Source: Elusimicrobia bacterium RIFCSPLOWO2_02_FULL_39_32 (lineage in GTDB: Bacteria > Elusimicrobiota > Elusimicrobia > 2-02-FULL-39-32). Taken from it: a stretch of 64,000 bases of DNA. The notes under the pieces were generated by a model. It did no database searches. It saw only the letters and a program-made list of their open reading frames with translations, and was not told the DNA's origin. This document shows positions 36,701 through 44,534 of the stretch, in pieces (the first letter of the stretch is position 1; each line of letters starts with the position of its first letter). The stretch is taken from contig MGUU01000016.1 in the NCBI GenBank assembly GCA_001800135.1, forward strand, positions 1 through 64,000, read 5' to 3'. Both the position numbers and the translations under genes were made by a program.

Positions 36701-37252
36701 AACCTCATCCCATGAAGCAGCTATAAGATCATCGGTTCCACGGCTGTCGAACTTATATTTTTTTATATTTTCTGGGTTTAAATAAGGAAAACCCGCATCA
36801 GCCCACTCTTTCCAGCCTTTACGAATTAAAGGATAGCGCAGACGATGCGGACCATAAATACGCCGATGAATCGTATATCCCTTTGAGCACATGCGCGGAT
36901 TCCAGTTATTGGTAGCTTTGTTCCCATAAAGATCAGCATAACGTCCCACATCATAATTCTGCTCAGTGCGAATCACAATCCCATTGCGTAAAAATCCCCT
37001 TACACGGCAAGCATGCGTATCGTTTGGAGAACAGACATAAGTAAAGGAACTATCGTATTTGTATTGATCTAAATAAATTTCCTCCCAATCTCTATTAGGA
37101 TAAAAATCTAAAGGATTATTTACCTCCAGGATAGGTTTAAGAAGGCCAAATCCCATTTCTTTAAGCAAGAGAAGGCTGGCGGTTGTTCCAGAAGCCTTTA
37201 AAAAATCTCTGCGGCTTAAATTGTTATTCAATAAATCCTTAAAATGACCCAT
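33785..37252 (-). CDS. nxrA: Nitrite oxidoreductase alpha subunit, periplasmic type (NxrA-like)
   Basis: A 1155-aa type II DMSO-reductase-family enzyme for nitrite to nitrate, or the reverse. It starts with a twin-arginine signal (SRRDFLKASGT at 13-23), so it functions in the periplasm, as in Nitrospira and anammox NXR and unlike NarG or Nitrobacter NXR. Iron-sulfur cluster ligands include C74, C82 and C122 (CSPNDTHAC; RMCSKGY), and H80 is nearby. The stretch SWDNYTEHGDQAPG holds the probable Mo-coordinating Asp. Order nxrA, small gene, nxrB, chaperone, nxrC gives a complete enzyme. Direction of catalysis cannot be read from sequence; nitrate reduction is possible. Confidence 0.9.
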   Translation of the reverse strand: MGHFKDLLNNNLSRRDFLKASGTTASLLLLKEMGFGLLKPILEVNNPLDFYPNRDWEEIYLDQYKYDSSFTYVCSPNDTHACRVRGFLRNGIVIRTEQNYDVGRYADLYGNKATNNWNPRMCSKGYTIHRRIYGPHRLRYPLIRKGWKEWADAGFPYLNPENIKKYKFDSRGTDDLIAASWDEVYDYAARGMIAIAKIYSGEEGKKRLLEQGYEPEVVGHVQGAGTRTMKFRGGMGLLGVVGKFGMYRFSNMMALLDSHVRGVSEKDAQGGRSWDNYTEHGDQAPGHPFVHGLQTSDTDFCDLRSTKLHIQVGKNLIENKMPDSHWFIESMERGGKIVAITPEYSPPATKADYWIGVRPGSDAAIFLAISKIIIDQKKYDEVFLKRFTDMPLLVRSDTLQRLKAKETFKDYVLPDISSGASMKLQNMTQEQRQEIGDFVIYDLKSNSFKALTRDQVGETLELANLDPALEGKWTVTLTDGKKIEVMTLFEMYKLHLKDYDLESVCEITHAPKDLLKNLAEDIATIKPVAIHIGEGINHWFHATQVNRATYLPLILTGNIGKKGAGSFTWAGNYKSAIFQAGKEAGKGLGCWVAEDPFHPSLDEKNDGAQIPVKNYATDESAAYWAHQDRPLVVKTPKVGRKVFTGKSHMPTPSKVLWYTNVNHVNNAKWAYNVIKHSLPKTELIITTDIELTGSVEYADIALPANSWLEFEDYEITASCSNPFLQVWKGGIPPIYDTKDDAVILAEMAKKLGEHLKDSRFEDYWKFIYNKQSKVYIQRLLDASVTLRGYKTEDILNGKFGEPGAALVLFRTYPRIPFYEQIHENIPFFTDTGRLNAYCDIPEAIEYGENFIVHREGPEATPYLPNVIVSTNPYVRPEDYGISLHEEDADARTVRNVRMSWAEVKNTKNFLWENGFHFYCLTPKSRHTVHSQWSSVDWHLLWSSNFGDPWRSDKRNPGLGDHQVHMNPQAAKDLGIHEGDYVYVDSNPQDRPYIGADPKDPFFKVARLMLRVKYNPAYPYHVVMMKHGTWIATEKTVKGHETRKDGQAISNTGYQANFRYGSQQSITREWQMPMHQTDHLFHKSKIAMKFISGGEADNHMINTVPKETLVRIVKAEAGGINKEGVWNPSESNRSPGNEDAFMNQYLLGNLVRVVKS

Positions 37253-37284
37253 ATCTATTCTTCCTCCCCTTCAACCCAAAATTT

Positions 37285-37710
37285 CTATTGTTTGCCATTA
37301 ACTAAATCTAAAAGAGTCCAGTCTTCAAGTAATTTTTCAATCTCTTTTTCTGTAGTCTTTACCACCCCATGTATGGGACAGTGCTCAACCTCTCCACAAG
37401 CTCCCAAACCAAAAAGACACTCTCTTTTTTCACCATCATAACTCATTAAACTATTTGCCACTTCTAAAAGGTGAACCTGCTCCGGCCTTTTTAAAAGAAT
37501 ATAGCCTCCGCCGGGACCTCTTTTAGAATCTAAAATATTAGAAAGCACTAGACGCTGAAAAATTTTTCCCAAAAAATGAGACGGCAAATTTTCTATTTCA
37601 GCTATTTCCTGAACATTAATGGTTTTTCCAGCAGGATTTTTAGCAATAAAAACCAAGCCTTTAAAGGCGTATTGGAGGGTCAATGGAAAAGAGATCATGC
37701 TATGATTCAT
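37285..37710 (-). CDS. Rrf2-family regulator of the NXR operon
   Basis: A 141-aa winged-helix regulator with HTH (INVQEIAEIENLPSHFLGKIFQ), a KRGPGGGYIL wing and three Cys in ECLFGLGACGEVEHCPIHG for an iron-sulfur cluster. The start is set at the ATG at 37710; a longer frame would begin with TTG inside the sigma-54 promoter. It is first in the transcription unit, 32 bp before nxrA, so it probably responds to NO, redox or iron-sulfur state and adjusts NXR expression. Confidence 0.87.
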   Translation of the reverse strand: MNHSMISFPLTLQYAFKGLVFIAKNPAGKTINVQEIAEIENLPSHFLGKIFQRLVLSNILDSKRGPGGGYILLKRPEQVHLLEVANSLMSYDGEKRECLFGLGACGEVEHCPIHGVVKTTEKEIEKLLEDWTLLDLVNGKQ

Positions 37711-37760
37711 AAATATAGTTTCAGAGTTAAAATTCCGAAATTTAATTAATTTACAAATAT

Positions 37761-37775
37761 GCAATAGATTTGCCA
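37761..37775 (-). promoter_or_regulatory. Sigma-54 promoter of the rrf2-nxr operon
   Basis: Minus-strand TGGCAAATCTATTGC with GG-N10-GC. It lies about 50 bp upstream of the Rrf2 start codon and matches the other four sites of the window in both half-boxes. Confidence 0.78.
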
Positions 37776-37833
37776 AAAATAGATTTTTAAATCAGACTTT
37801 TAAGAAAGGAATGAGACAAAGAGAACTAAAAGT

Positions 37834-37849
37834 GGGTCAAATTTGTCCA
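37834..37849. promoter_or_regulatory. Putative activator dyad upstream of nxr
   Basis: GGGTCAAATTTGTCCA: extended inverted repeat (TGGGTCAAATTTGTCCA with an internal CAAATTTG). Its centre is 68 bp upstream of the -24 GG at 37773-37774. Confidence 0.62.
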
Positions 37850-37918
37850 GAAAGCAGGATCAATCAGGTAAGAACAATTTATTGGGGTCAATCGCTCCCT
37901 TTTATCAGAAACTTCGGG

Positions 37919-38665
37919 TTAAAAAGAGATATAAAATAATTTAAAAGCAGCGATCAGGAGCACAAATCCTAATAAGCGTCTTAAAGTTACTTGAGACCAT
38001 TGAGTTGCGCCAAATCTAGATCCTACAAGACCGCCCAAAAAAGCAGAAATAATCAATGGCAAAAGGCTGCCATAAACAATAGGAGTAGCATGAGAGTACC
38101 TGCCAAGAATCCCAGCTGTTGAGTTCACCCAAATAAAAAGCGCGGAGATGCTGGCTGCTTCTTTTACTTCTGCCCAACCAGACAAAATTAGAATGGGGCT
38201 TAAAAATATGCCCCCGCCAATACCAATCAGTCCGGAAATAAAGCCAATGGTTCCTCCTAAAACAAGAGCTAAAAAAACAGAAAATTCCTTTTTCTTTTCA
38301 AGCTGATTTATTTTTCCATTGAACTGTATTAAGCGATAAGCCGCAAAAATAAGAATGGAAGAAAGCAGGATATTATAAACTTTGGCAGAAATAGGCAGTA
38401 AACCGCCTAGGAATGAGAATGGTATGGAACTAAGAGCAAAAGGCCAAAAAAGTTTAAATTTAAAATTACCGGTAGATCTAAATGCGATAAAGGAAACAGC
38501 AGAAACTAATAGATTTAAAATCAATGCGCTCAATGCCATTTCTGAAGGAATAAAACCAAAAATAGAGAGCACTGCCAAATATCCAGATGCTCCCCCATGC
38601 CCAACAGAAGAATAAAGCAAGGCTACAAAAAAAATAGCCAAATAAATTAAACACTGTTCAAACAT
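37919..38665 (-). CDS. TauE/SafE-type anion exporter
   Basis: A 248-aa membrane protein with about eight helices and the family pair of Gly-rich motifs (SSVGHGGASGYLAVLS near 19-34; GFISGLIGIGGGIFLSP near 140-156). Such proteins export sulfite, sulfonates or organic anions. It follows moeA. Possible cargo here is sulfite or nitrite-related anions, but that is only context. Confidence 0.85.
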   Translation of the reverse strand: MFEQCLIYLAIFFVALLYSSVGHGGASGYLAVLSIFGFIPSEMALSALILNLLVSAVSFIAFRSTGNFKFKLFWPFALSSIPFSFLGGLLPISAKVYNILLSSILIFAAYRLIQFNGKINQLEKKKEFSVFLALVLGGTIGFISGLIGIGGGIFLSPILILSGWAEVKEAASISALFIWVNSTAGILGRYSHATPIVYGSLLPLIISAFLGGLVGSRFGATQWSQVTLRRLLGFVLLIAAFKLFYISF

Positions 38666-38753
38666 AAATCTTTATTGTCTTATAGAAAAAATGATCTCGA
38701 AGCGCTTTAGTCTCTCATGCAATTTTAGATTACATTTAGACGAATCTAAGGGT

Positions 38754-39986
38754 TTATTTAAGCCAGCGAAAAAAAAGAGTTTCTCCAACTTTAATCTTGT
38801 CTAATCCTACTGGGCCAAGGGCTAAAGCATTGGCGCTGGAAGCCATGCCCATCATGGCTGAACCTTGGGGTTGAATAATTTCTAATTCATAAGAGCCAAC
38901 CTTTTCCCTAGCCTTACAAAAAATATATTGCTGCCTATCCTTAGGCTTAAAATAAGAGTTCACTGTTTTTCCCTGTAAATGGTAACTTGGATGTTTAGGC
39001 GAGAACCCAGACATTTTTTCAACAGCTGGGCGGACAAACTCTTCTAAACAAACTAAAGCGGAAATAGGGTTCCCGGGTAAACCAAAAACAGCTTTCTCAG
39101 ATTTATTTTCCCCAGAAGCAAGCATGCCAAAAAAAAGAGGTTTTCCAGGTTTAATCGCCACTTTCCAAAAAATAGTTCTTATTCCCAATTTTTCTAGAAC
39201 TATTTTTGTGAAATCAAAATCCCCCACTGAGACTCCACCGGAAACAATAATAAGATCACTCTCCAAAACAGATTCTTTTAAAATCTTCTCGATTTTTTTA
39301 GGATCATCTTTTACAATGCCGCGATCCTTTACCAAAACATTCCAGCGGGAAAGCGCGGCAGCAATGCTTGGCCCATTGCTGTTTCTAATTTTTCCAAAAG
39401 TTAGGGGAGATGAAACTTTAACCAGTTCATCCCCTGTAGAAAAAACAGTTGCTCTTACTTGACGGATTACGGGAACCCGGGTTACTCCTTGGGATGCAAG
39501 CAGAGCAATTTCATAGGGACGAATCAAAGTTCCTTTTTTTAAAAAAAGGTCTCCTTTATGCACATCTTCCCCTTTAGAACGAATATGGTCTCCTGCCTTT
39601 GGAGCAAAATAAATCTTAACCTGATCTTTATTACAGGGTTCTGTGAATTCTTTCATAACCACAGCATCGCAGCCAAAAGGGATGGGAGAACCAGTCATTA
39701 TTTTTATGGCTTGACCCTTTTTGATTTTCTTTTTTAATGAACTCCCTGCTTTTTGCACCCCAACAACTTGCATGATTAGAGGTTTTGCGCGACTAGCCTC
39801 TTGCAGCTCCTGGGCTTGAACCGCATAACCATCCATGGCAGAATTTTCATAAGGAGGAAGTTCCCAATCCGCAAAAAGATCATTGGCGCTAACCCTTCCC
39901 AAAGACTTTTCCAAAAGGACTTTTTCCGAGGGCAATGTAAAAATATTTAAAAATATTTTTTCTAAAGCTGTTTTTGAATCATCCAT
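38754..39986 (-). CDS. moeA: Molybdopterin molybdenumtransferase MoeA
   Basis: Inserts molybdate into adenylylated molybdopterin. At 410 aa it has family length, with NSAMDGYAV (about 46-54), IMTGSPIPFGCDAVV (about 99-113), FSTGDEL and SGGVSVGDFDF (about 240-250), and GLPGNPISALVCLEEFVRP. It overlaps moaE by 8 bp in a Moco cluster with moaD and moaE. MoaC is not found in this window. Confidence 0.95.
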   Translation of the reverse strand: MDDSKTALEKIFLNIFTLPSEKVLLEKSLGRVSANDLFADWELPPYENSAMDGYAVQAQELQEASRAKPLIMQVVGVQKAGSSLKKKIKKGQAIKIMTGSPIPFGCDAVVMKEFTEPCNKDQVKIYFAPKAGDHIRSKGEDVHKGDLFLKKGTLIRPYEIALLASQGVTRVPVIRQVRATVFSTGDELVKVSSPLTFGKIRNSNGPSIAAALSRWNVLVKDRGIVKDDPKKIEKILKESVLESDLIIVSGGVSVGDFDFTKIVLEKLGIRTIFWKVAIKPGKPLFFGMLASGENKSEKAVFGLPGNPISALVCLEEFVRPAVEKMSGFSPKHPSYHLQGKTVNSYFKPKDRQQYIFCKAREKVGSYELEIIQPQGSAMMGMASSANALALGPVGLDKIKVGETLFFRWLK

Positions 39987-40404
39987 TTTTTTTATGGAAT
40001 TTTACTTTCCAAATTGGAACTTTAGACTTAATTTGATGAAGTACGAATTGCGATGCTTTAAAAGTTTCCTGGCGGTGTTTTCCAGAACATACCACAATTA
40101 AGCTGTTTTCTCCCACAAGGATTTTTCCTATGCGGTGGAACACCTTTATTGTGACATCCCATTTTTTCTTGGCAATCTCAACAATCTTAAATATCTCTTT
40201 TTCCGCCATCTTAAGATAAGCTTCATAAGTAATGGCGCTAAGCGCCGCTCCATTCTCCCTATTGCGCACAACTCCGCAAAAAAGAACGATTGCGCCATGT
40301 TTTGGATTGGAAAAATATCCCATGGCTTTTTGCGCGGAAAGAGGATTGCGGGTAATAAAGACGGATTTAACCGCCGCTAACCGGCGGGAGGAAAGCGATT
40401 TCAT
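39979..40404 (-). CDS. moaE: Molybdopterin synthase large subunit MoaE
   Basis: Forms molybdopterin synthase with MoaD and transfers sulfur to cyclic pyranopterin monophosphate. Visible signatures: GAIVLFCGVVRNRENG, then AYLKMAEKE, HRIGKILVGE, CSGKHRQETF and the C-terminal VPIWKVKFHKKNG. The gene overlaps moaD by 38 bp and moeA by 8 bp. Confidence 0.94.
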   Translation of the reverse strand: MKSLSSRRLAAVKSVFITRNPLSAQKAMGYFSNPKHGAIVLFCGVVRNRENGAALSAITYEAYLKMAEKEIFKIVEIAKKKWDVTIKVFHRIGKILVGENSLIVVCSGKHRQETFKASQFVLHQIKSKVPIWKVKFHKKNG

Positions 40405-40603
40405 CTGAGTCCTGAATCTCCGTTTGAAAATTTATAAATTCCTGATTTTTTGAAACTTTAATGATTTTTTTGTGTTTAAGAATGGGAGCGAGCTCAGGAA
40501 CTTTTTTAATAAATTCTTCCAAACTTAAAGGGTTTTCAAGATGAATTTCCAGCTTTTTGGTTCCAACCCAATCCGCAGCCTGCGCAAAAAATAAAAGTTT
40601 CAT
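40367..40603 (-). CDS. moaD: Molybdopterin synthase sulfur carrier MoaD
   Basis: A 78-aa ubiquitin-fold sulfur carrier ending in the essential Gly-Gly (AFLPPVSGG). The C-terminal Gly is adenylylated and thiocarboxylated before sulfur transfer in MoaE. The 38-bp overlap with moaE suggests stoichiometric expression. Confidence 0.93.
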   Translation of the reverse strand: MKLLFFAQAADWVGTKKLEIHLENPLSLEEFIKKVPELAPILKHKKIIKVSKNQEFINFQTEIQDSDEIAFLPPVSGG

Positions 40604-40627
40604 TGCTAAAAATTATACTACTTTCTT

Positions 40628-41269
40628 CTATAAATTATTCTGTTTAGCTTTTACTGCCGCTTCAAAAAGCATTTCAAAAAAATCAGCGTACCCTTTTGCC
40701 TCCACCCAATCCTTTCCCCAAAAATAGGCTCCGTGTCCTTCCACTAAAAGCGCATGAATATCCTTATTCTTTTTGAAAGATTCTTGGATATTCTCAATCA
40801 CTTTTTCCTCATTGGAACTATTTTCAACAATGGGAACTCTGCAAGCATCTATTTCCGTTAAACCCGGAAAATAAAGCGACATGAGTTCATTGGAAAGCAT
40901 AAAATCCTTCTTATAGAGCCAGGTGACCAGCATGGCATTCATGGAATGAGTATGGATAACTGATCCCGCATTAAATAAATTATAGAATAAGATCATTAAA
41001 GATTTTTGTTCTAGAAATTCAAAATCCTTAATTTTTGTTTCTAAAAATTTCCCTTTATCCTCAAAAAGAAAAAACTCCAATGGGCAGGACTGCTCTACTT
41101 TAGTGCCAATGGGTCCCATGTATATCTTATTCCCATCACGAATGGAGATGCTCCCTCCAATGGCATTCAACCAGCCCTCTAAATATAAAACCCTGCAAAG
41201 ATCGCATAAAGTTTTTTGCGTCTCATTCTGTTTTTCTGATAAATTTTTATTTAAAGGACAATCATACAT
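40628..41269 (-). CDS. Class II aldolase/adducin protein (MtnB-like)
   Basis: A 213-aa member of the class II aldolase/adducin family. The probable metal ligands are the HTH in SVIHTHSMNAML (about 100-111) and the His of VEGHGAYFWGKDWVEAKGYAD. The GHGAYxWGKDWxEA stretch favours methylthioribulose-1-phosphate dehydratase (MtnB, methionine salvage). The usual GGNIS substrate motif reads GGSIS. It is placed in a molybdenum cofactor operon, an odd context. Confidence 0.75.
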   Translation of the reverse strand: MYDCPLNKNLSEKQNETQKTLCDLCRVLYLEGWLNAIGGSISIRDGNKIYMGPIGTKVEQSCPLEFFLFEDKGKFLETKIKDFEFLEQKSLMILFYNLFNAGSVIHTHSMNAMLVTWLYKKDFMLSNELMSLYFPGLTEIDACRVPIVENSSNEEKVIENIQESFKKNKDIHALLVEGHGAYFWGKDWVEAKGYADFFEMLFEAAVKAKQNNL

Positions 41270-41310
41270 GTGAATAAAATAAAAACTTCTTTATAGAACT
41301 TTCTTAAACT

Positions 41311-41775
41311 TTAAGCTACAAAGTGCATCTTTTTCTGAAGAGCTTGGCTGCCAAGCTCTTCTAGGACATCATTATCAAGCAGATCCCTCATTAAAGGAAA
41401 AATTACTCTTTCCTCATAACTAAGATGAGATTCTGTGTAACCGCAAAAATTAAAAAAAGCTTCTTGCAAGTCTCTATAACGGGAGGTGTCCATATACTGC
41501 ATAATAGAGGAAAGATAATCCCAAATTTTTTTATGCATTTCCTTATAGACAAAAATTGATTGTTTATTAACTCTAAAACTCTGAAGTGATGGTTCAAAAA
41601 GTAACTCTAAATGAGGAAAAAGAATTTCTTCTTCAATATTTTCATGCAGTTCATATTTTACGATAAAGCTCTTGATAGTATCTCTTAGGTTGGGTTGAGG
41701 TAGATTCTGCCTAATTTTGGTTAGCCCTTGCCTTAAACTTTCATGATCTTCTTCTAGCAGCTCTATAATATCCAT
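41311..41775 (-). CDS. Hemerythrin-like protein
   Basis: A 154-aa four-helix protein with the HHE pattern for a diiron site: H10 near the start (EEDHESL), H44-E-x2-E-E (KYELHENIEEEILFPH), H82 (EMHKKIWDYL) and H116 with E120 (TESHLSYEERVIFP). Such proteins bind O2 or NO or repair iron-sulfur clusters. Its own sigma-54 promoter parallels the ScdA operon, so it may complete the missing ScdA catalytic part. Confidence 0.85.
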   Translation of the reverse strand: MDIIELLEEDHESLRQGLTKIRQNLPQPNLRDTIKSFIVKYELHENIEEEILFPHLELLFEPSLQSFRVNKQSIFVYKEMHKKIWDYLSSIMQYMDTSRYRDLQEAFFNFCGYTESHLSYEERVIFPLMRDLLDNDVLEELGSQALQKKMHFVA

Positions 41776-41841
41776 GGAAAGTACCCCCTTCCTACCCCTT
41801 TTTCCATATGATGGTTAAGCCGAATGAATACTTTTTATTCT

Positions 41842-41856
41842 GCACTAAGATTGCCA
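41842..41856 (-). promoter_or_regulatory. Sigma-54 promoter of the hemerythrin-Moco operon
   Basis: Minus-strand TGGCAATCTTAGTGC with GG-N10-GC. The -12 half (GTGC) is weaker than in the other sites. It lies about 67 bp upstream of the hemerythrin ATG. Confidence 0.65.
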
Positions 41857-41883
41857 ACTTATTTGAATAGGGTAGAATAAAGT

Positions 41884-41899
41884 GGGACAAATTGTAATA
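41884..41899. promoter_or_regulatory. Half-site GGGACAAATT upstream of the hemerythrin promoter
   Basis: GGGACAAATTGTAATA resembles one side of the activator dyad before nxr. Its centre is only 37 bp upstream of the -24 GG, not 68, and no full dyad is present at 68. A weaker match. Confidence 0.3.
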
Positions 41900-41969
41900 A
41901 ACGGGACTTCTTTTCCGCTTTAGGAGCTAAGCTTCCAGTTAGTCATTCTAATTTTCTAAAAAGCAGGAG

Positions 41970-43733
41970 TTAAGTAGAAATCTTACCATACTCATAAGGT
42001 AGGGTTTTAACTTCAGGCAATTGCTCAAAATTCTCTTTGGGCGGTGGGGAAGGAATCTGCCATTCTAAAGAATGAGCTTGCCAAGGATTAGAGTCTGCCA
42101 TAGTTCCTTTAATTGAGGATTGAACCATGTTATATAAAAAAATGATAACCCCGATAATTATAAGTATTGCGGCAAGACTAACCCATAATTGAACATTCCC
42201 AAATTCTAAAGGATAGTCTGCAACGCGTCGTCTCATGCCTCTTGCTCCCAGCCAAAACATGGGTAAAAAAGTAGAATTAAATCCAATAAAGATCAGCCAA
42301 AAATGAATTTTTCCTAGAGTCTGGTTAAACATTCTTCCTGTTATTTTTGGAAACCAGTGATAAATACCGGCAAAAAGCCCAAAAATAACCCCTCCAAAAA
42401 GGGTATAGTGAAAATGAGCCACAACAAAATAGGTATCGTGCAAATGCAGATCGCTGGGAACATCCGCATTAAAGATTCCAGTAAGCCCTCCTATCAAAAA
42501 ATTAAAAATAAAGCCAAGAGCGAATAACATAGGCACTTTTAGTCTGATCTGTCCCATCCATAAAGTGCCTAAAGCGCTTAAAAAAACAACGCCTGTAGGC
42601 ACAGAAATAAGCTCAGTTGTAATCATAAAAGGAATGGTCAACAAATCCCACATGCCGCTTGTGAAAATATGATGAGCCCAAACCACAAAACTTAAAATCA
42701 CAATTCCAATAAAAGAAAAAGCTGTAATTTTATAAGCAAATAAAGGTTTTCTGGCATAGACCGGCAATATTTCAAGGATAATGCCAAACGCCGGAAGAAT
42801 CATGATATAAACAGCGGGATGGGAATAAAACCAAAAAAGATGTTGGTAAAGCAAAGCGTTCCCTCCCCTGGAAGGATCAAAAAATGAAGTTCCCATGGCC
42901 CTGTCAAAAACCACAAGGATCAGAGAACTCGCTACAACAGATGTGGCTAAAAGCACAATAATGCCAGCGGAAAAAACAGACCAAACAAAAATTGGCAATT
43001 TAAAAAAATCCATTCCCTTAGCTCTTAAACGTAAAATAGTAGTCATGAAGTTTACCCCGCCAAAAATTGAAGAAAATCCAACGGTAATAAATGCTAAAAG
43101 AAAGGAGAGTTTGCCTAAAGGACCCTGTACGCTTAAAGGAGGATAGGCAGTCCAGCCAAAGTCAAAACCTCCAAAAAACAGACTTGAAACTAAAAGAATC
43201 ACAGCTGGAGGAAGCATCCAATAACTTAAAGCATTTAGCCGTGGAAAAGCCATATCCTTTGTGCCGATCATAATTGGGACAAAATAATTGCCTAAACCTC
43301 CTAGAATAGCGATTAAAGCCACTACAATCATGCTGATTCCATGCATGCCCATAATAGTGTGATACTGTTCAAAACTTAAAAATTGCATTTCCGGACGGGC
43401 AAGCTCTAACCTCATGATTGAAGCCATAGTTACAGCTATGGTAAAAATCACAAAACTGGTAACTAGATATTGAACTCCAATGACCTTGTGGTCCAAAGTA
43501 AATTGAAAATATCGTTTCCAGCCTGTTTCTTCCTTGTGAGCCTCTGCATCCTTTTCTCCATATAGCCATTGTTTAAAACAACGAACTGCTCCAATCCCAA
43601 CCAAAAACGCTAAGTTCCCAGAAAAATATGCCAAAACCATTGCAGCTTGCAAAGATATTTTGTAGCTCAAAGAAAAAAGTATCCCACTAAAAGTTACTAA
43701 TCCAAAAATAAGAGCTCTTAAAAAATAAAACAT
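41970..43733 (-). CDS. coxA: Cytochrome c oxidase subunit I, A2-type (aa3)
   Basis: A 587-aa heme-copper oxidase subunit I. Two extra helices precede the 12-helix core. Heme a ligand H131 is in IMGMHGISM, the Cu_B set is H305 plus H354/H355, and Y309 is the cross-linked Tyr in YSHPAVY (303-309). The usual Glu of HPEVY is replaced and the YSHPxV motif marks the A2 subtype of Thermus/Rhodothermus caa3. The conserved VAHFHYTLFGG binds the second heme. Last gene of the oxidase operon. Confidence 0.94.
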   Translation of the reverse strand: MFYFLRALIFGLVTFSGILFSLSYKISLQAAMVLAYFSGNLAFLVGIGAVRCFKQWLYGEKDAEAHKEETGWKRYFQFTLDHKVIGVQYLVTSFVIFTIAVTMASIMRLELARPEMQFLSFEQYHTIMGMHGISMIVVALIAILGGLGNYFVPIMIGTKDMAFPRLNALSYWMLPPAVILLVSSLFFGGFDFGWTAYPPLSVQGPLGKLSFLLAFITVGFSSIFGGVNFMTTILRLRAKGMDFFKLPIFVWSVFSAGIIVLLATSVVASSLILVVFDRAMGTSFFDPSRGGNALLYQHLFWFYSHPAVYIMILPAFGIILEILPVYARKPLFAYKITAFSFIGIVILSFVVWAHHIFTSGMWDLLTIPFMITTELISVPTGVVFLSALGTLWMGQIRLKVPMLFALGFIFNFLIGGLTGIFNADVPSDLHLHDTYFVVAHFHYTLFGGVIFGLFAGIYHWFPKITGRMFNQTLGKIHFWLIFIGFNSTFLPMFWLGARGMRRRVADYPLEFGNVQLWVSLAAILIIIGVIIFLYNMVQSSIKGTMADSNPWQAHSLEWQIPSPPPKENFEQLPEVKTLPYEYGKIST

Positions 43734-43826
43734 CTTTAAAGTCCCTCCGTTGTTTCTATTTAAATCTTAAGCTCAATCCTAATATTGGGGAATGAACATT
43801 GAGACGAATATCCTGATTTTAAAGTT

Positions 43827-44534
43827 CTACCAAGATTGTTCTTTAATGCTTGCTGCAAATTGTTCTTTTTCAACTACTCTCACAGGCGCTGTCATGGTGG
43901 TATGGCCAGACCCGCATAACTCTGAACAGAAAAGCGTATATTGACCCAGCTTGCTTGGGGTAAAAAGGAGTTTAACCACCTTGCCCGGCAACAAATCCTG
44001 TTTTAATCTGAATTCAGGAACCCAAAAAGAATGGACCACATCTTCAGAGCTTAAAAGCAGCCGCACTCTTTTGCCTTCAGGAAGAATAAGTTCAGGAGAA
44101 AAGATATTTTGTTCTGGATAATAAAATTCCCAAGAAAACTGCGAGGCTTTAACTTGAATATTTAAATCCGCTTGGTCATTTCCCCTGATCGCAAACAATT
44201 CTTTAGTGCCTAAAGCTGCTAACCCTAAGGTAAGCGCTAAACTCAAAAAAATCCATGCTGCCTCCACAATTCCATTTCCTGAACCATAAAATTTAATTCC
44301 TTCAGATTGATCCTTCCCAGCAGAATATCGAAATAGAGTATAGACCACAAATGTGATCACCAAGGCAAAAATAGGAACTGTAACCGCTAACATGGCATTA
44401 AAAGCTCCATCCACATGCTTTGCCTCATAAGAGGCAGCTTGCGGCATGATCTTTGTATAAGTTATAAGAAACCAAAGGATTAACGTTAGACCCATTGAAA
44501 AAAAAGTAAGGGTTAAAAAATCTTTAACTTTCAT
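43827..44534 (-). CDS. coxB: Cytochrome c oxidase subunit II
   Basis: A 235-aa subunit with two N-terminal helices (about 8-27 and 48-70) and a periplasmic CuA domain. CuA ligands are all present: H168, C203, E205, C207, H211 and M214 (FCSELCGSGHTTM). There is no fused cytochrome c, so an external cytochrome must deliver electrons; NxrC or the cytochromes of the multiheme cluster are candidates. The start overlaps the SCO gene by 4 bp. Confidence 0.93.
   Translation of the reverse strand: MKVKDFLTLTFFSMGLTLILWFLITYTKIMPQAASYEAKHVDGAFNAMLAVTVPIFALVITFVVYTLFRYSAGKDQSEGIKFYGSGNGIVEAAWIFLSLALTLGLAALGTKELFAIRGNDQADLNIQVKASQFSWEFYYPEQNIFSPELILPEGKRVRLLLSSEDVVHSFWVPEFRLKQDLLPGKVVKLLFTPSKLGQYTLFCSELCGSGHTTMTAPVRVVEKEQFAASIKEQSW

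Noticed and set aside
37711-37776. Longer N-terminus for the Rrf2 regulator starting at TTG
   Set aside because: It would place the start codon inside the sigma-54 promoter and add residues not typical of the family.
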